Numbered from the stretch's first letter, positions 1 through 6,578 are shown. The stretch is DNA of 7,728 nucleotides from Taibaiella sp. (GCA_019454705.1 JACFNS010000105.1:1-7728), one strand, 5' to 3'. The notes: generated by a model from the letters alone, not told the origin. Numbers and translations are program-made.

Positions 1-392
1 ACGGTTTTTTGAGGGCTTTTCAAAAAATTGACCAGTACACCTTCCAGGGCTCTTTCGAAGGTTGGCTCAGAAAAATAGTTTTTCACTCGGTATCAGACTA
101 TGTGAAGCAGAATACACGTTATTCTGAAAAGATATTGCTGGTGGAAAAAGATGAGTATGTGCATAAAGACCACGCTGACAAGATGTATTACGAGCAACTG
201 CTGCAACTTGTGCAACAATTGCCGGATGCTACCCGTTCAGTATTCAATATGTACATTATGGAAGGGTTTTCGCACAAAGAGATAGGTAAGATGTTGGGCA
301 TCAGCGAGGGTACCTCTAAATGGCACCTTTCTGAAGGACGGCGGATGCTGAAAGATAAAATTGAAAGGTTACAATTGCATTATAAAAAATAA
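1..392 (+). CDS. ECF-type RNA polymerase sigma factor, 3' part (5' end outside window)
   Basis: This is a sigma-70 family factor of the ECF class, which directs core RNA polymerase to a specific promoter set. The reading frame is open from base 3 to the window edge, so the gene starts upstream and about 129 residues are visible. The first visible residues (GFLRAFQKIDQY, then FQGSFEGWLRKIVFHSVSDYVKQ) match sigma region 2, which melts the -10 element and binds core. After a variable linker, region 4 follows (LVQQLPDATRSVFNMYIMEGFSHKEIGKMLGISEGTSKWHLSEGRRML), containing the helix-turn-helix that reads the -35/-33 element. The TTG at base 9 is not a credible start because the homology continues upstream of it. 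The next gene begins 13 bases after the stop on the same strand, so the two are probably co-transcribed, and that gene's product is a candidate regulator of this factor. The family call is secure; the regulon is unknown. Confidence 0.93.
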   Translation, partial: GFLRAFQKIDQYTFQGSFEGWLRKIVFHSVSDYVKQNTRYSEKILLVEKDEYVHKDHADKMYYEQLLQLVQQLPDATRSVFNMYIMEGFSHKEIGKMLGISEGTSKWHLSEGRRMLKDKIERLQLHYKK

Positions 393-405
393 AATTTTAT
401 CCCAT

Positions 406-2202
406 ATGGATAAAAACATGATTAAGATAGACGATTTGCTGCGACAGCGCCTTGGCGATGCCGAGGAGCAGGAGCGCCCGGGAGCCTGGCTCCATATGCG
501 GGACCTCCTGGACCAGCAAATGCCTGTGAAGGGGGTTCCGGGAGGCGCTTTTAACTGGCGCCGCATGTTTGGTTATTTAGGCGCATTGGTATTGCTGCTG
601 GCAGTGTCTGCCGGTGGTTACCAGGTATTACATTCTTTCAACTCCGAGGCTCCGCTGGCTGCTAAAACAGGTGCGGGTAATCCGGCCACACCGTCAACCG
701 GCCTGGCAGGGGTAGCATCTGATGCTGCTTTGCCACAAGAGCTGCAGGAAAACGCCATTGCTACTGAAGAACAGGAAATAGTAGCTGGTAATGCAGCCCA
801 ACCCGGAATTGCACCAACACAACAGATACAACAAACGGTAACAACCGATGCATCTGTTACTGACAATAAAAAAGGTGCTGCCAACACAACAAATAACAAC
901 AACCAGTTTAATAACAGCAATAATCAGCAACAGGCAATAGTTGCAAACAATACTACATCTATAGAAAAATCGGTTAGTAACGTAACAAAGAACAACAAAA
1001 CGGATATCACACCTAATTCGGGTAACACTGCAACAAGTGCCAAGGCAGGTAATGCGGCAAATGACAAACCAATGGTGAGCAAGGCTACTGGTCAAAATAA
1101 ACAGGAGCCCGGTGCAAGCCAGTCTGTTGCCGGCAACAATACAACCGGCAATAACGCAACAAAAAACAACAAATCAGCAGAGCCGACCCACCTGGAAAAA
1201 GAAGTGCCTTATCAGAAAATAGAAATACAGGAACGCGAGGGCAAAAACGGCCTGGTGAAAAAAGATACTATTTTCAATGGCGAAGATGTGATGAAAGTGA
1301 AGGTGCCCAACGACAAAGAACTGCTGGCGCTCAACAAAAAAGATGATAATAATAGTGGGGCGAATATGAACCCCGCAGCAGCAGCCCCGTCGGCCAACAA
1401 AGAAGTAAGTGAAGAAAATGCGGGTATGCAAAAGCTGGGCGACCATAAAGTAGCCAGCAAAAAAATGCGCAACTACAATTCCAACAGGTTTGAAGAAGTA
1501 GTACGTAATGCTAAGTTCAGGATGGGAGCTATTAAATTCTACCCCGGTATAGTGGGGGGTATTAACGGAACGCTTAATGGTAATCTTGGTGTACATGCCG
1601 GCCTTGCAGGCAACCTGTCTGTCAGCGACCGCTGGAGCATACTGGCAGAAGTGAAGTACGCGCACAGGCTCAATTTTGCTAATGACAAGAAGATTCAGGA
1701 CGACTATATTACAAATGTCAAGTTTGCCAATGTCAATGGACAGGGGGTTTATACTTACGACTCCATGGAGCACTACTACAACTTTGGCAGCTATGCAAGC
1801 CTCGAGTTACCATTAATGGTGACATATAGCAAAGACAGGTGGGTGTACATGCTTGGTGGAAACTTCAGGTACAACTTCAGGATAAGCAACCTGCAGGAAG
1901 TGGAACAGCGTTACTTGCTGGAGCAATCACTGACATCTACTACAGAACCCAAGTTCTCTACGGAAAAGCAGATTTTACTGAGCGACTTTACTCCATCGAT
2001 GAACATAGCTCCGATGTTGGGTGTTGGTTACCAGGCTTTGCCGGGTTTGAGGTTAGACCTTCGTGCCAGCAAGTCTGTATGGAACAACTCTACAACGTTC
2101 GGCCAGAAGGAGATTTCAAAAATCCTGTACAATACACCACAAGTACAGTTTAACATAACTTATCGCTTCAGAAGTACCAAGCCATACAAACGCGCTCAAT
2201 AA
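406..2202 (+). CDS. Single-TM protein with Asn-rich linker and C-terminal outer-membrane beta-barrel; putative sigma-factor partner
   Basis: The protein is 598 residues from the ATG at 406; an in-frame ATG at 418 is the alternative, and an upstream TTG inside the sigma gene is unlikely. Residues 1-53 are charged and include the PGAWLHMRDLLDQQMP motif seen in Bacteroidota proteins encoded next to sigma factors. Residues 54-72 form one hydrophobic helix without a signal-peptidase site, preceded by W-R-R, so an anchored N-in orientation is likely. Residues 79-365 are a low-complexity linker rich in Asn, Thr, Gln, Ala and Lys, with an N/Q cluster at 160-176. From about residue 370 the sequence alternates polar and hydrophobic residues in roughly eight strands rich in Gly and aromatics and ends in the strand VQFNITYRF, typical of the outer membrane beta-barrel (porin-like) family. 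If both ends insert, the protein spans inner membrane, periplasm and outer membrane. The position 13 bases after an ECF sigma gene suggests an anti-sigma or sensor role, which is inference. Confidence 0.85.
   Translation: MDKNMIKIDDLLRQRLGDAEEQERPGAWLHMRDLLDQQMPVKGVPGGAFNWRRMFGYLGALVLLLAVSAGGYQVLHSFNSEAPLAAKTGAGNPATPSTGLAGVASDAALPQELQENAIATEEQEIVAGNAAQPGIAPTQQIQQTVTTDASVTDNKKGAANTTNNNNQFNNSNNQQQAIVANNTTSIEKSVSNVTKNNKTDITPNSGNTATSAKAGNAANDKPMVSKATGQNKQEPGASQSVAGNNTTGNNATKNNKSAEPTHLEKEVPYQKIEIQEREGKNGLVKKDTIFNGEDVMKVKVPNDKELLALNKKDDNNSGANMNPAAAAPSANKEVSEENAGMQKLGDHKVASKKMRNYNSNRFEEVVRNAKFRMGAIKFYPGIVGGINGTLNGNLGVHAGLAGNLSVSDRWSILAEVKYAHRLNFANDKKIQDDYITNVKFANVNGQGVYTYDSMEHYYNFGSYASLELPLMVTYSKDRWVYMLGGNFRYNFRISNLQEVEQRYLLEQSLTSTTEPKFSTEKQILLSDFTPSMNIAPMLGVGYQALPGLRLDLRASKSVWNNSTTFGQKEISKILYNTPQVQFNITYRFRSTKPYKRAQ
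883..933 (+). repeat. Asn/Gln-rich low-complexity codon run inside the linker
   Basis: Seventeen consecutive codons encode nine Asn and four Gln with Thr, Ser and Phe between them, using mainly AAC, AAT, CAA and CAG. It is the densest part of a longer Asn/Thr-rich tract that runs roughly from 840 to 1180. It is expected to be disordered in the periplasm and may vary in length between strains by slippage, though the codons are mixed rather than a pure repeat. Confidence 0.6.
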
Positions 2203-2226
2203 CAGGTAAATGATATAGAAAATCTC

Positions 2227-2262
2227 AACAGCCGTTACATTTTGTAGCGGCTGTTTGTATTA
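2227..2262 (+). terminator. Intrinsic terminator-like hairpin after the sigma/barrel operon
   Basis: A 12-bp stem (AACAGCCGTTAC at 2227-2238 with GTAGCGGCTGTT at 2244-2255, one G-U pair) encloses the 5-base loop ATTTT. It lies 24 bases after the barrel gene stop. The trailing sequence is T-rich (TTTGTATTAT) but not a perfect T run, so termination efficiency is uncertain. It separates this unit from the reductase gene downstream. Confidence 0.75.
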
Positions 2263-2286
2263 TACCGCCCATGTGAAAAATGTAGC

Positions 2287-2294
2287 TTAATTTG
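2287..2294 (+). promoter_or_regulatory. Possible -7 element for the SDR gene
   Basis: TTAATTTG matches the Bacteroidota -7 consensus TAnnTTTG at five of its six fixed bases, and sits 32 bases before the SDR start, after the preceding terminator. No TTTG was found at the expected 19-21 base spacing upstream, so this is a weak candidate. Confidence 0.25.
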
Positions 2295-2326
2295 CTTTTA
2301 TTTACAGTGGGCTGTATAAACGCTAA

Positions 2327-3031
2327 ATGATGAATATTGTAATAACAGGTGCCAGCAAAGGGATAGGATTTGAAACAGCATTATCACTTGCCGGAAACAG
2401 CCGCAATCATGTCATCGCACTGTCGCGCGATGCCCAAGGCCTTGCAAGACTGGCAAAAGCAGCGGCTGACAAAGGGTACAACAACCTCAGTACCTACCCG
2501 GCAAACCTGCTGAACCTTACGGCAAAGGACGTTCAAGACATCTTTGCTGAATATAAGCAGGTTGATGTGCTGGTAAATAACGCAGGAATATTAATCAATA
2601 AACCCTTTGCTGAAACTACTATAGAAGATTGGCAGTCGGTCTTTAATACTAACCTTTTTGCTACTGTCAACCTTGTGCAGTTGTTATTACCCTATATGAG
2701 CCACAATGAGTTGTCGCATATCGTAAACATAGGCAGCATGGGTGGCTTTACGGGAACCAGTAAGTTTAATGGTTTAAGTGCATATAGTGCCAGCAAAGCT
2801 GCGTTGGGCAACCTGGCAGAAACACTTGCTGAAGAATTGAAAGAATACAATATTCGTGTTAACTGCCTGGCTTTGGGTTCGGTGAATACTTCTATGCTTC
2901 AGGATGCTTTTCCAGGCTATAAAGCTCCTGTAGACAGTGCTGATATGGCGAAGTTCATAGCTTACTTTTGCCAACAGGCGCATCATTTTATTAACGGTAA
3001 AATCCTCCCTATATCTGTGACCACGCCATAA
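2327..3031 (+). CDS. Classical short-chain dehydrogenase/reductase (SDR family)
   Basis: A 234-residue NAD(P)-dependent oxidoreductase with a Rossmann fold, probably cytosolic. The dinucleotide-binding motif TGASKGIG is at residues 7-14 and the structural NNAG motif at 84-87. The classical catalytic tetrad is complete: Asn109, Ser137 (in NIGSMGG), Tyr153 and Lys157 (YSASK). Arg34 just after the second beta strand (ALSRD) hints at NADP(H) preference, which is inference. The length is slightly short of the usual 245-255, and the C-terminal part ends with FINGKILPISVTTP instead of the common GQ.I.VDGG ending. Two ATG codons are adjacent at 2327 and 2330; either could be used. The gene stands alone between a terminator and a convergent gene. 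The substrate cannot be told from sequence; FabG-like or sepiapterin reductase-like activities are both possible. Confidence 0.95.
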   Translation: MMNIVITGASKGIGFETALSLAGNSRNHVIALSRDAQGLARLAKAAADKGYNNLSTYPANLLNLTAKDVQDIFAEYKQVDVLVNNAGILINKPFAETTIEDWQSVFNTNLFATVNLVQLLLPYMSHNELSHIVNIGSMGGFTGTSKFNGLSAYSASKAALGNLAETLAEELKEYNIRVNCLALGSVNTSMLQDAFPGYKAPVDSADMAKFIAYFCQQAHHFINGKILPISVTTP

Positions 3032-3081
3032 TGTTATTTGATATTATTTCGGGGAGTGTCAAGTATCGTAAATGAATCTTA

Positions 3082-3690
3082 TCAAAACAACGCGTCCCAG
3101 TCATTATCCGTGTAAGCTCCACTGTTGTCTGCAGACACCATATTGCGCTCGTCCTCCAGTTCATAGTAGTTCCATATCTGACCATCTCCTTCGTTAACAA
3201 ACATCCTTTCGCCTAAAAACACGAAACCACTTTCGGCCAGATACTTATCAAATTTAGAGACGGGAATTGCCCTTGCGCAAATTTTATCCATTTTCAGGTT
3301 ATCGAACGCATCTGTGATGAGCCTACTTAATATCGCCGGAACCAGGTGCTCTTTATCCGGGGAAACATTACAGACAATTTCGTAAACGCCGGTTTCTTGC
3401 AGGAAGTGGAATCCTCCGATACCGATTGCTACATCCCCGGGCAGATATATGCCACCGGGGGCAATGCCATGTTCTATCCTGTGTTCTTCCAGCAGCTCAA
3501 TAAGTTCATTAGCTGCAAATGTGATAGAAGGATTCAAAGTCTGCTTTGACGGATTGTCAACCATTGCTCCAAGTATCATATTGAGTTGCTGTTTATCGGC
3601 ATCGGCAAATTGCCTTATCTCGATATCCCGGATATCCTGTTGCATCTTGCTTTTTTTGAGTGGGACATAAAGATACTTATTTTTTGACAT
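3082..3690 (-). CDS. GNAT-like acetyltransferase-fold protein with acidic C-terminal tail
   Basis: A 202-residue protein read from the ATG at 3690; Met16 is an alternative start. Residues about 23-177 resemble a GNAT (N-acetyltransferase) domain: EIRQFADADKQQLNMIL at the N-terminus, a central beta pair at 86-96 (DVAIGIGGFHF), the strand VYEIVCNVSP at 102-111, a helix at 116-131, KICARAIPVS at 136-145 and the typical late motif FDKYLAESGFVFLGER at 147-162, ending WNYYELE at 173-179. The acetyl-CoA pyrophosphate loop (normally Q/R-x-x-G-x-G/A) is not recognisable; DKEHLVPA stands in its place, so catalysis is doubtful. After residue 178 comes an acidic, Asp/Asn-rich tail of 24 residues. No substrate can be named. 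It is convergent with the SDR gene (50 bases, no clear terminator between) and divergent from the receiver-like gene. Confidence 0.6.
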   Translation of the reverse strand: MSKNKYLYVPLKKSKMQQDIRDIEIRQFADADKQQLNMILGAMVDNPSKQTLNPSITFAANELIELLEEHRIEHGIAPGGIYLPGDVAIGIGGFHFLQETGVYEIVCNVSPDKEHLVPAILSRLITDAFDNLKMDKICARAIPVSKFDKYLAESGFVFLGERMFVNEGDGQIWNYYELEDERNMVSADNSGAYTDNDWDALF

Positions 3691-3815
3691 ATATCTATGG
3701 TTTTAGGCGCAATTTGTATAGTGGCAATAATGTATTGTCATACATAAGTATTATTTAACGTTTCATCCAAACCATTGGCACGGTTTTTACGTTTATATAT
3801 GTAAACACAGCTACT
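3691..3815. promoter_or_regulatory. Divergent intergenic region with weak promoter candidates
   Basis: This 125-base AT-rich region must carry the promoters of both the GNAT-like gene (minus) and the receiver-like gene (plus). On the plus strand, TACGTTTA at 3788-3795 matches five of the six fixed bases of TAnnTTTG and lies 20 bases before the start at 3816. No well-placed TTTG accompanies it. On the minus strand no convincing element was found. No strong hairpin is visible. Confidence 0.3.
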
Positions 3816-4214
3816 ATGCGTTTAAAAGTATTGTTGACCGGAAAAGACAAATTCAGCCAGGAGGCTGACGCTGAACTTTTGAGGGAAAGAGGCTTCCTCG
3901 TGTACAGGTGTGATGAACACGTTATCAGCGATATGATAGAAGAGTTGAAGCCGGATGTGCTGATAATCAATCCGACGGAAGATCAGCCCTCTGCAGGTAA
4001 TTTGTACAGGCGTTTGCTTAAAAGTATAAAATATGCTGCCCTCCCGCTGATATATACTTTGTCTGAGGATGATACGTATATAGTAAACAGCAGGCGCAAC
4101 ATCAGGAATAAAACCAGCTATATTGTTGATAATATCATTGACGGTATTAAGGCGGCTCTGAATACGAATAACAACAGGGGCCTCAATAATCTTCGCCTTA
4201 AAATTGCATCCTAA
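3816..4214 (+). CDS. Small receiver-like (CheY-like) alpha/beta protein lacking the phosphoacceptor Asp
   Basis: A 132-residue protein with alternating beta and alpha segments like a response-regulator receiver: KVLLTG (4-9), a helix to about 25, FLVYRCD (27-33), a helix to 44, KPDVLIINP (45-53), then LPLIYTLSEDD (76-86) and a last helix near 104-115. In receivers the phosphorylated Asp follows PDxxLL; here that position is Asn52. The acidic pair at the end of strand 1 is replaced by Thr-Gly-Lys, though Asp11 follows. A conserved Lys near strand 5 is not certain (Lys99 is a candidate). It would therefore be a pseudo-receiver that does not use standard phosphorylation. No DNA-binding domain is attached; the C-terminus is a short Asn/Arg-rich tail. 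The fold assignment is an inference from pattern. A generic nucleotide-binding Rossmann-type domain is the alternative. Confidence 0.55.
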   Translation: MRLKVLLTGKDKFSQEADAELLRERGFLVYRCDEHVISDMIEELKPDVLIINPTEDQPSAGNLYRRLLKSIKYAALPLIYTLSEDDTYIVNSRRNIRNKTSYIVDNIIDGIKAALNTNNNRGLNNLRLKIAS

Positions 4215-4618
4215 TCTTTATCAATAGAATACCTCCCGGGGCCTAATATGAAAAGACCAAAGAATGCGAAGGCCAGCTCTATAGAGTGATAAGACTTGCT
4301 GAACGGGTCGCCGCCCATAATGTGTTTGGTAGCCGCCACTACCATAGTGATGAACAACAGAAGTGCAGCAGGCCTGGTCATATAGCCAATTACCAATAAC
4401 AATCCCCCAACAGACTCAGCGAAAGCAGCCATAAAACCCCAGAATTCAGGTGCATAAGTAATGCCGAAGTTTTCCATAGCCCCACCCAGCTTTGCCCAAC
4501 GCTCAGGCCCATCCAATAATTTAGGATAGCCATGTAATACCATCATAGCACCAATACCCGCACGCATTACCAGCAATGCAAAATTTGAATATTTACCCAG
4601 TTTGCTAAACATAGCCAT
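4211..4618 (-). CDS. DoxX family inner-membrane protein
   Basis: A 135-residue membrane protein of the DoxX/DoxD family. Four hydrophobic segments are visible, around residues 13-31, 59-78, 83-98 and 113-126. Family features present: the conserved HGYPKL (29-34), the acidic residue followed by glycines in AESVGGLLLVIG (67-78), TRPAALLL (81-88), and the C-terminal signature ELAFAFFGLFILGPGRYSID (114-133). Length is normal. The role of the family is not settled; members have been linked to quinone or thiol redox chemistry and to oxidative-stress complexes, but nothing here fixes the substrate. ATG codons at 4618 and 4612 are both possible starts. The gene reads after pgk on the same strand but is separated from it by a strong hairpin, so it likely has its own promoter. 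Its stop overlaps the convergent stop of the receiver-like gene. Confidence 0.9.
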   Translation of the reverse strand: MAMFSKLGKYSNFALLVMRAGIGAMMVLHGYPKLLDGPERWAKLGGAMENFGITYAPEFWGFMAAFAESVGGLLLVIGYMTRPAALLLFITMVVAATKHIMGGDPFSKSYHSIELAFAFFGLFILGPGRYSIDKD

Positions 4619-4644
4619 AGGACGAAAAATTGTATGGAAAAATA

Positions 4645-4652
4645 CAAATTAA
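4645..4652 (-). promoter_or_regulatory. Possible -7 element for the DoxX gene
   Basis: On the minus strand this reads TTAATTTG, matching the TAnnTTTG consensus at five of its six fixed bases, 26 bases ahead of the ATG at 4618. The same octamer lies ahead of the SDR gene. No TTTG is found at the right spacing, so support is weak. Confidence 0.25.
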
Positions 4653-4710
4653 GTTATTCCTGTATGATTTTTAGCAGAAGATATTATCCACCGTGGGTGT
4701 ACAGTAGGGG

Positions 4711-4744
4711 ACAATAAGAGCCCGCAATTGCAGGCTCTTATTGT
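4711..4744 (-). terminator. Terminator-like hairpin downstream of pgk
   Basis: A perfect 12-bp inverted repeat (ACAATAAGAGCC at 4711-4722 against GGCTCTTATTGT at 4733-4744) encloses a 10-base loop that itself contains the palindrome GCAATTGC. It begins 17 bases after the pgk stop on the minus strand. The lower stem supplies U-rich sequence (TTATTGT) instead of a separate T run. It isolates pgk from the DoxX gene. Confidence 0.75.
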
Positions 4745-4761
4745 CTCAATGAATTTGTTAG

Positions 4762-5973
4762 TTACTTACGAATAGCAGCAATGCCCGGCAGGTCTTTGCC
4801 TTCAAAGAACTCCAGCATAGCACCACCTCCGGTAGATACATAACTTACATCGTTAGCAAAGCCGAATTTGTTAACCGCTGCAACACTATCGCCGCCGCCC
4901 ACTAATGAGAAGGCACCGGCTTTGGTAGCGGCAACTACCGCTTCAGCTATCGTTTTGGTACCATGCTGAAACTTATCCATTTCAAACACACCCATTGGGC
5001 CGTTCCAGAGAATGGTTTTGGATTCTTTTACCACCTTGCTGAAGGTATCGCAGGCTATAGGGCCTATGTCCAATCCCATCCAGCCGTCGGGTATTTCAGT
5101 ATTGGCCGATGATGAAGTATCAGCATCAGGAGCGAACTTGTCGGCCAGTATACTGTCTGAAGGCAGGTGTATGCATACGCCCTTAGCCTCAGCCTTTTTC
5201 AACAGGTCGTTGGCCATGTCCAGGCGGTCGTCTTCGCAGAGCGAATTGCCTATTTTGCCACCCTGTGCCTTGAAGAAGGTATAAGCCATGCCACCACCTA
5301 TGATGATGTCGGTAGCTTTCTCCAGCAGGTTTTCTATTATCAATATCTTGTCAGACACCTTGGCGCCACCTATTATGGCTGTAAAGGGTTTCTGCGCTTC
5401 GTTCATTACTTTCTCGGCAGCATCAATTTCACCTTCCATCAGCAGGCCAAACATCTTGTTATCAGCATCAAAGAAGTCTGCTATAACAGCAGTAGAAGCA
5501 TGAGCACGGTGTGCTGTGCCGAATGCATCGTTTACGTACACGTCACCCAGCTTAGCCAGTTTCTCAGCAAAATCGCGGTCGCCGCCCTCTTCGTGTTGTG
5601 TAAAGCGCAGGTTTTCCAGCAGCAGCACTTCTCCTGTCTGCAGTTCGGCTGCTTTCAGTTGAGCCTCATTGCCTACCGGGTCGGTAGCGAAGTGAACTTC
5701 CGTGTCCAACAGGCTGGCAAGGTGGTCTTGTATACGCTTGAGGGTAAAGTCTGCGAAGTCTTTAGAAGGGTCTTTTTTGATCTCCTTCAGGGGGCGTCCC
5801 CAGTGGCTCATTACTATTACGCTACCACCGTCGGTCAATATCTTTTTAAGTGTAGGTACTGCGGCACGCATACGTGTATCGTCTGTTATCTTACCATCCT
5901 TTATAGGCACGTTAAAGTCAACGCGTACCAATGCTTTTTTGCCGCTGAAATTGTAATTGCTGAATTTGCTCAT
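4762..5973 (-). CDS. pgk: Phosphoglycerate kinase
   Basis: A full-length, 403-residue cytosolic phosphoglycerate kinase (EC 2.7.2.3), which transfers phosphate from 1,3-bisphosphoglycerate to ADP in glycolysis. The family signature LVRVDFNVP is at residues 15-23, with Asp19 and Asn21 for substrate binding. Arg34 and the SHWGRP motif at 56-61 (usually SHLGRP) follow, then [48 protein letters not shown] and the nucleotide-binding [12 protein letters not shown] and [20 protein letters not shown] near the C-terminus. Both lobes and all core motifs are present. The ATG at 5973 is only 3 bases after the stop of the DUF5615 gene, so no promoter fits between them; pgk must be read from upstream or from a promoter inside the toxin gene. 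Gap, the preceding glycolytic enzyme, is encoded further upstream on the same strand. Local GC is about 50% in sampled lines. Confidence 0.99.
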   Translation of the reverse strand: MSKFSNYNFSGKKALVRVDFNVPIKDGKITDDTRMRAAVPTLKKILTDGGSVIVMSHWGRPLKEIKKDPSKDFADFTLKRIQDHLASLLDTEVHFATDPVGNEAQLKAAELQTGEVLLLENLRFTQHEEGGDRDFAEKLAKLGDVYVNDAFGTAHRAHASTAVIADFFDADNKMFGLLMEGEIDAAEKVMNEAQKPFTAIIGGAKVSDKILIIENLLEKATDIIIGGGMAYTFFKAQGGKIGNSLCEDDRLDMANDLLKKAEAKGVCIHLPSDSILADKFAPDADTSSSANTEIPDGWMGLDIGPIACDTFSKVVKESKTILWNGPMGVFEMDKFQHGTKTIAEAVVAATKAGAFSLVGGGDSVAAVNKFGFANDVSYVSTGGGAMLEFFEGKDLPGIAAIRK

Positions 5974-5976
5974 ATA

Positions 5977-6327
5977 CTATTCTAATTCAATTATAGTTTT
6001 ATTAAACTCTGTTAACAGCTTCAATGCTTCGTCAATATGCTGCTTGATAAACGCCCACAATTCCTTGTTGTCACAATTACCCTTCCTGATATAAATAAGC
6101 TTAGGCGGAGCACCGTAATAACTTATCAATTCAGGAAAATCAGTGTCTTTTGAAATAACAATTACATTTCCCTGTTGTTTTGCTTTCAGGAATATTTCCT
6201 TGTCATTTAGATTGGTTATCCCCGATTTATATGCTGATACAACTTTGTAACCTGTGTATTCACCCAGCCATTTAGCAATAACAGGCGACAGGTGTACGTC
6301 TAACCAAATCTCCCAATCAGGCTGCAT
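5977..6327 (-). CDS. DUF5615 PIN-like protein, probable toxin of a type II toxin-antitoxin module
   Basis: A 116-residue protein of the DUF5615 (PIN-like, Mut7-C-related) family, predicted ribonuclease toxins. The metal-site residues of the family are visible: Asp10 in LDVHLSP (9-15), Asp42 and Glu44 in NLNDKEIF, and Lys60-Asp61-x-Asp63-Phe64 in ISKDTDF. The later conserved parts GAPPKLIYI (72-80) and GN (83-84) are also present, so the gene appears intact. It starts within the end of the DUF433 gene (11-base overlap in another frame), the usual antitoxin-first, toxin-second arrangement, and implies translational coupling. Its TAG stop is 3 bases before the pgk ATG. By hand count the gene is about 36% GC, clearly lower than gap and pgk (about 50%) and DUF433 (about 46%), which fits acquisition by transfer. 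RNase activity is predicted from family and not shown by sequence alone. Confidence 0.9.
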   Translation of the reverse strand: MQPDWEIWLDVHLSPVIAKWLGEYTGYKVVSAYKSGITNLNDKEIFLKAKQQGNVIVISKDTDFPELISYYGAPPKLIYIRKGNCDNKELWAFIKQHIDEALKLLTEFNKTIIELE

Positions 6328-6562
6328 GCAGGATGATGGTGTTTTTCAGACGTGATGAAGCAAAGAGTATAGCCGCTTGTATGTCTTCCTTTTCAAGAAT
6401 GGGATGCTGCGCTAAAATCTCGTCCACCGTCATACCATTACCCATCATTTCCAGTACGTCATTAACAGGAAACCTCATGCCCCTGATGGTAGGCTTGCCG
6501 CCCATCAACCCGGGTATGATAGTAATCCGTTGTAACAGTTGTTCAATTTCCGACTGTGACAT
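6317..6562 (-). CDS. DUF433 protein, probable antitoxin
   Basis: An 81-residue DUF433 protein; this family commonly lies directly before DUF5615 PIN-like genes and resembles the VapB45-type antitoxin domain. The family pattern is clear: ITIIPGLMGGKPTIRGMRFPVNDVLEMM at residues 13-40, then GMTVDEILAQHPILEKEDIQAAILFASS at 43-70, a compact helical DNA-binding-like domain. Length is normal for stand-alone members. The start at 6562 is supported by a -7-like element 16 bases upstream. Expected role: bind and neutralise the DUF5615 partner and repress their shared promoter. The gene follows gap on the same strand after a 68-base spacer containing the gap terminator. Confidence 0.9.
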   Translation of the reverse strand: MSQSEIEQLLQRITIIPGLMGGKPTIRGMRFPVNDVLEMMGNGMTVDEILAQHPILEKEDIQAAILFASSRLKNTIILHAA

Positions 6563-6578
6563 ACAATTTTGCTTTCTG

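Noticed and set aside
361..405. TTG start at 361 extending the barrel protein by 15 residues into the sigma gene
   Set aside because: The ATG at 406 gives a protein with a normal N-terminal motif and the extra residues only reflect overlap with the end of the sigma gene.
694..1773. Minus-strand open frames opposite the linker and barrel gene
   Set aside because: The Asn/Lys-rich codons of the plus gene lack stops when read in reverse, giving Ile/Val/Phe/Cys-rich shadows; no start signals or family motifs.
1839..2153. Plus-strand open frame of 104 codons inside the barrel domain
   Set aside because: It is out of frame with a clear beta-barrel coding sequence and has no recognisable features.
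5167..5985. Long plus-strand open frame of 272 codons, antisense to pgk
   Set aside because: It is a mirror of the codon bias of pgk, whose protein is certain. The translation has no domain pattern, is Cys/Tyr/Phe-rich and looks like random antisense.
5976..5997. Short inverted repeat ACTAT/ATAGT and a TATAATTG octamer just before pgk, considered as a pgk promoter or operator
   Set aside because: The repeat is only 5 bp, the octamer is an imperfect -7 element and no TTTG lies at the right spacing. An internal promoter cannot be excluded but is not supported.
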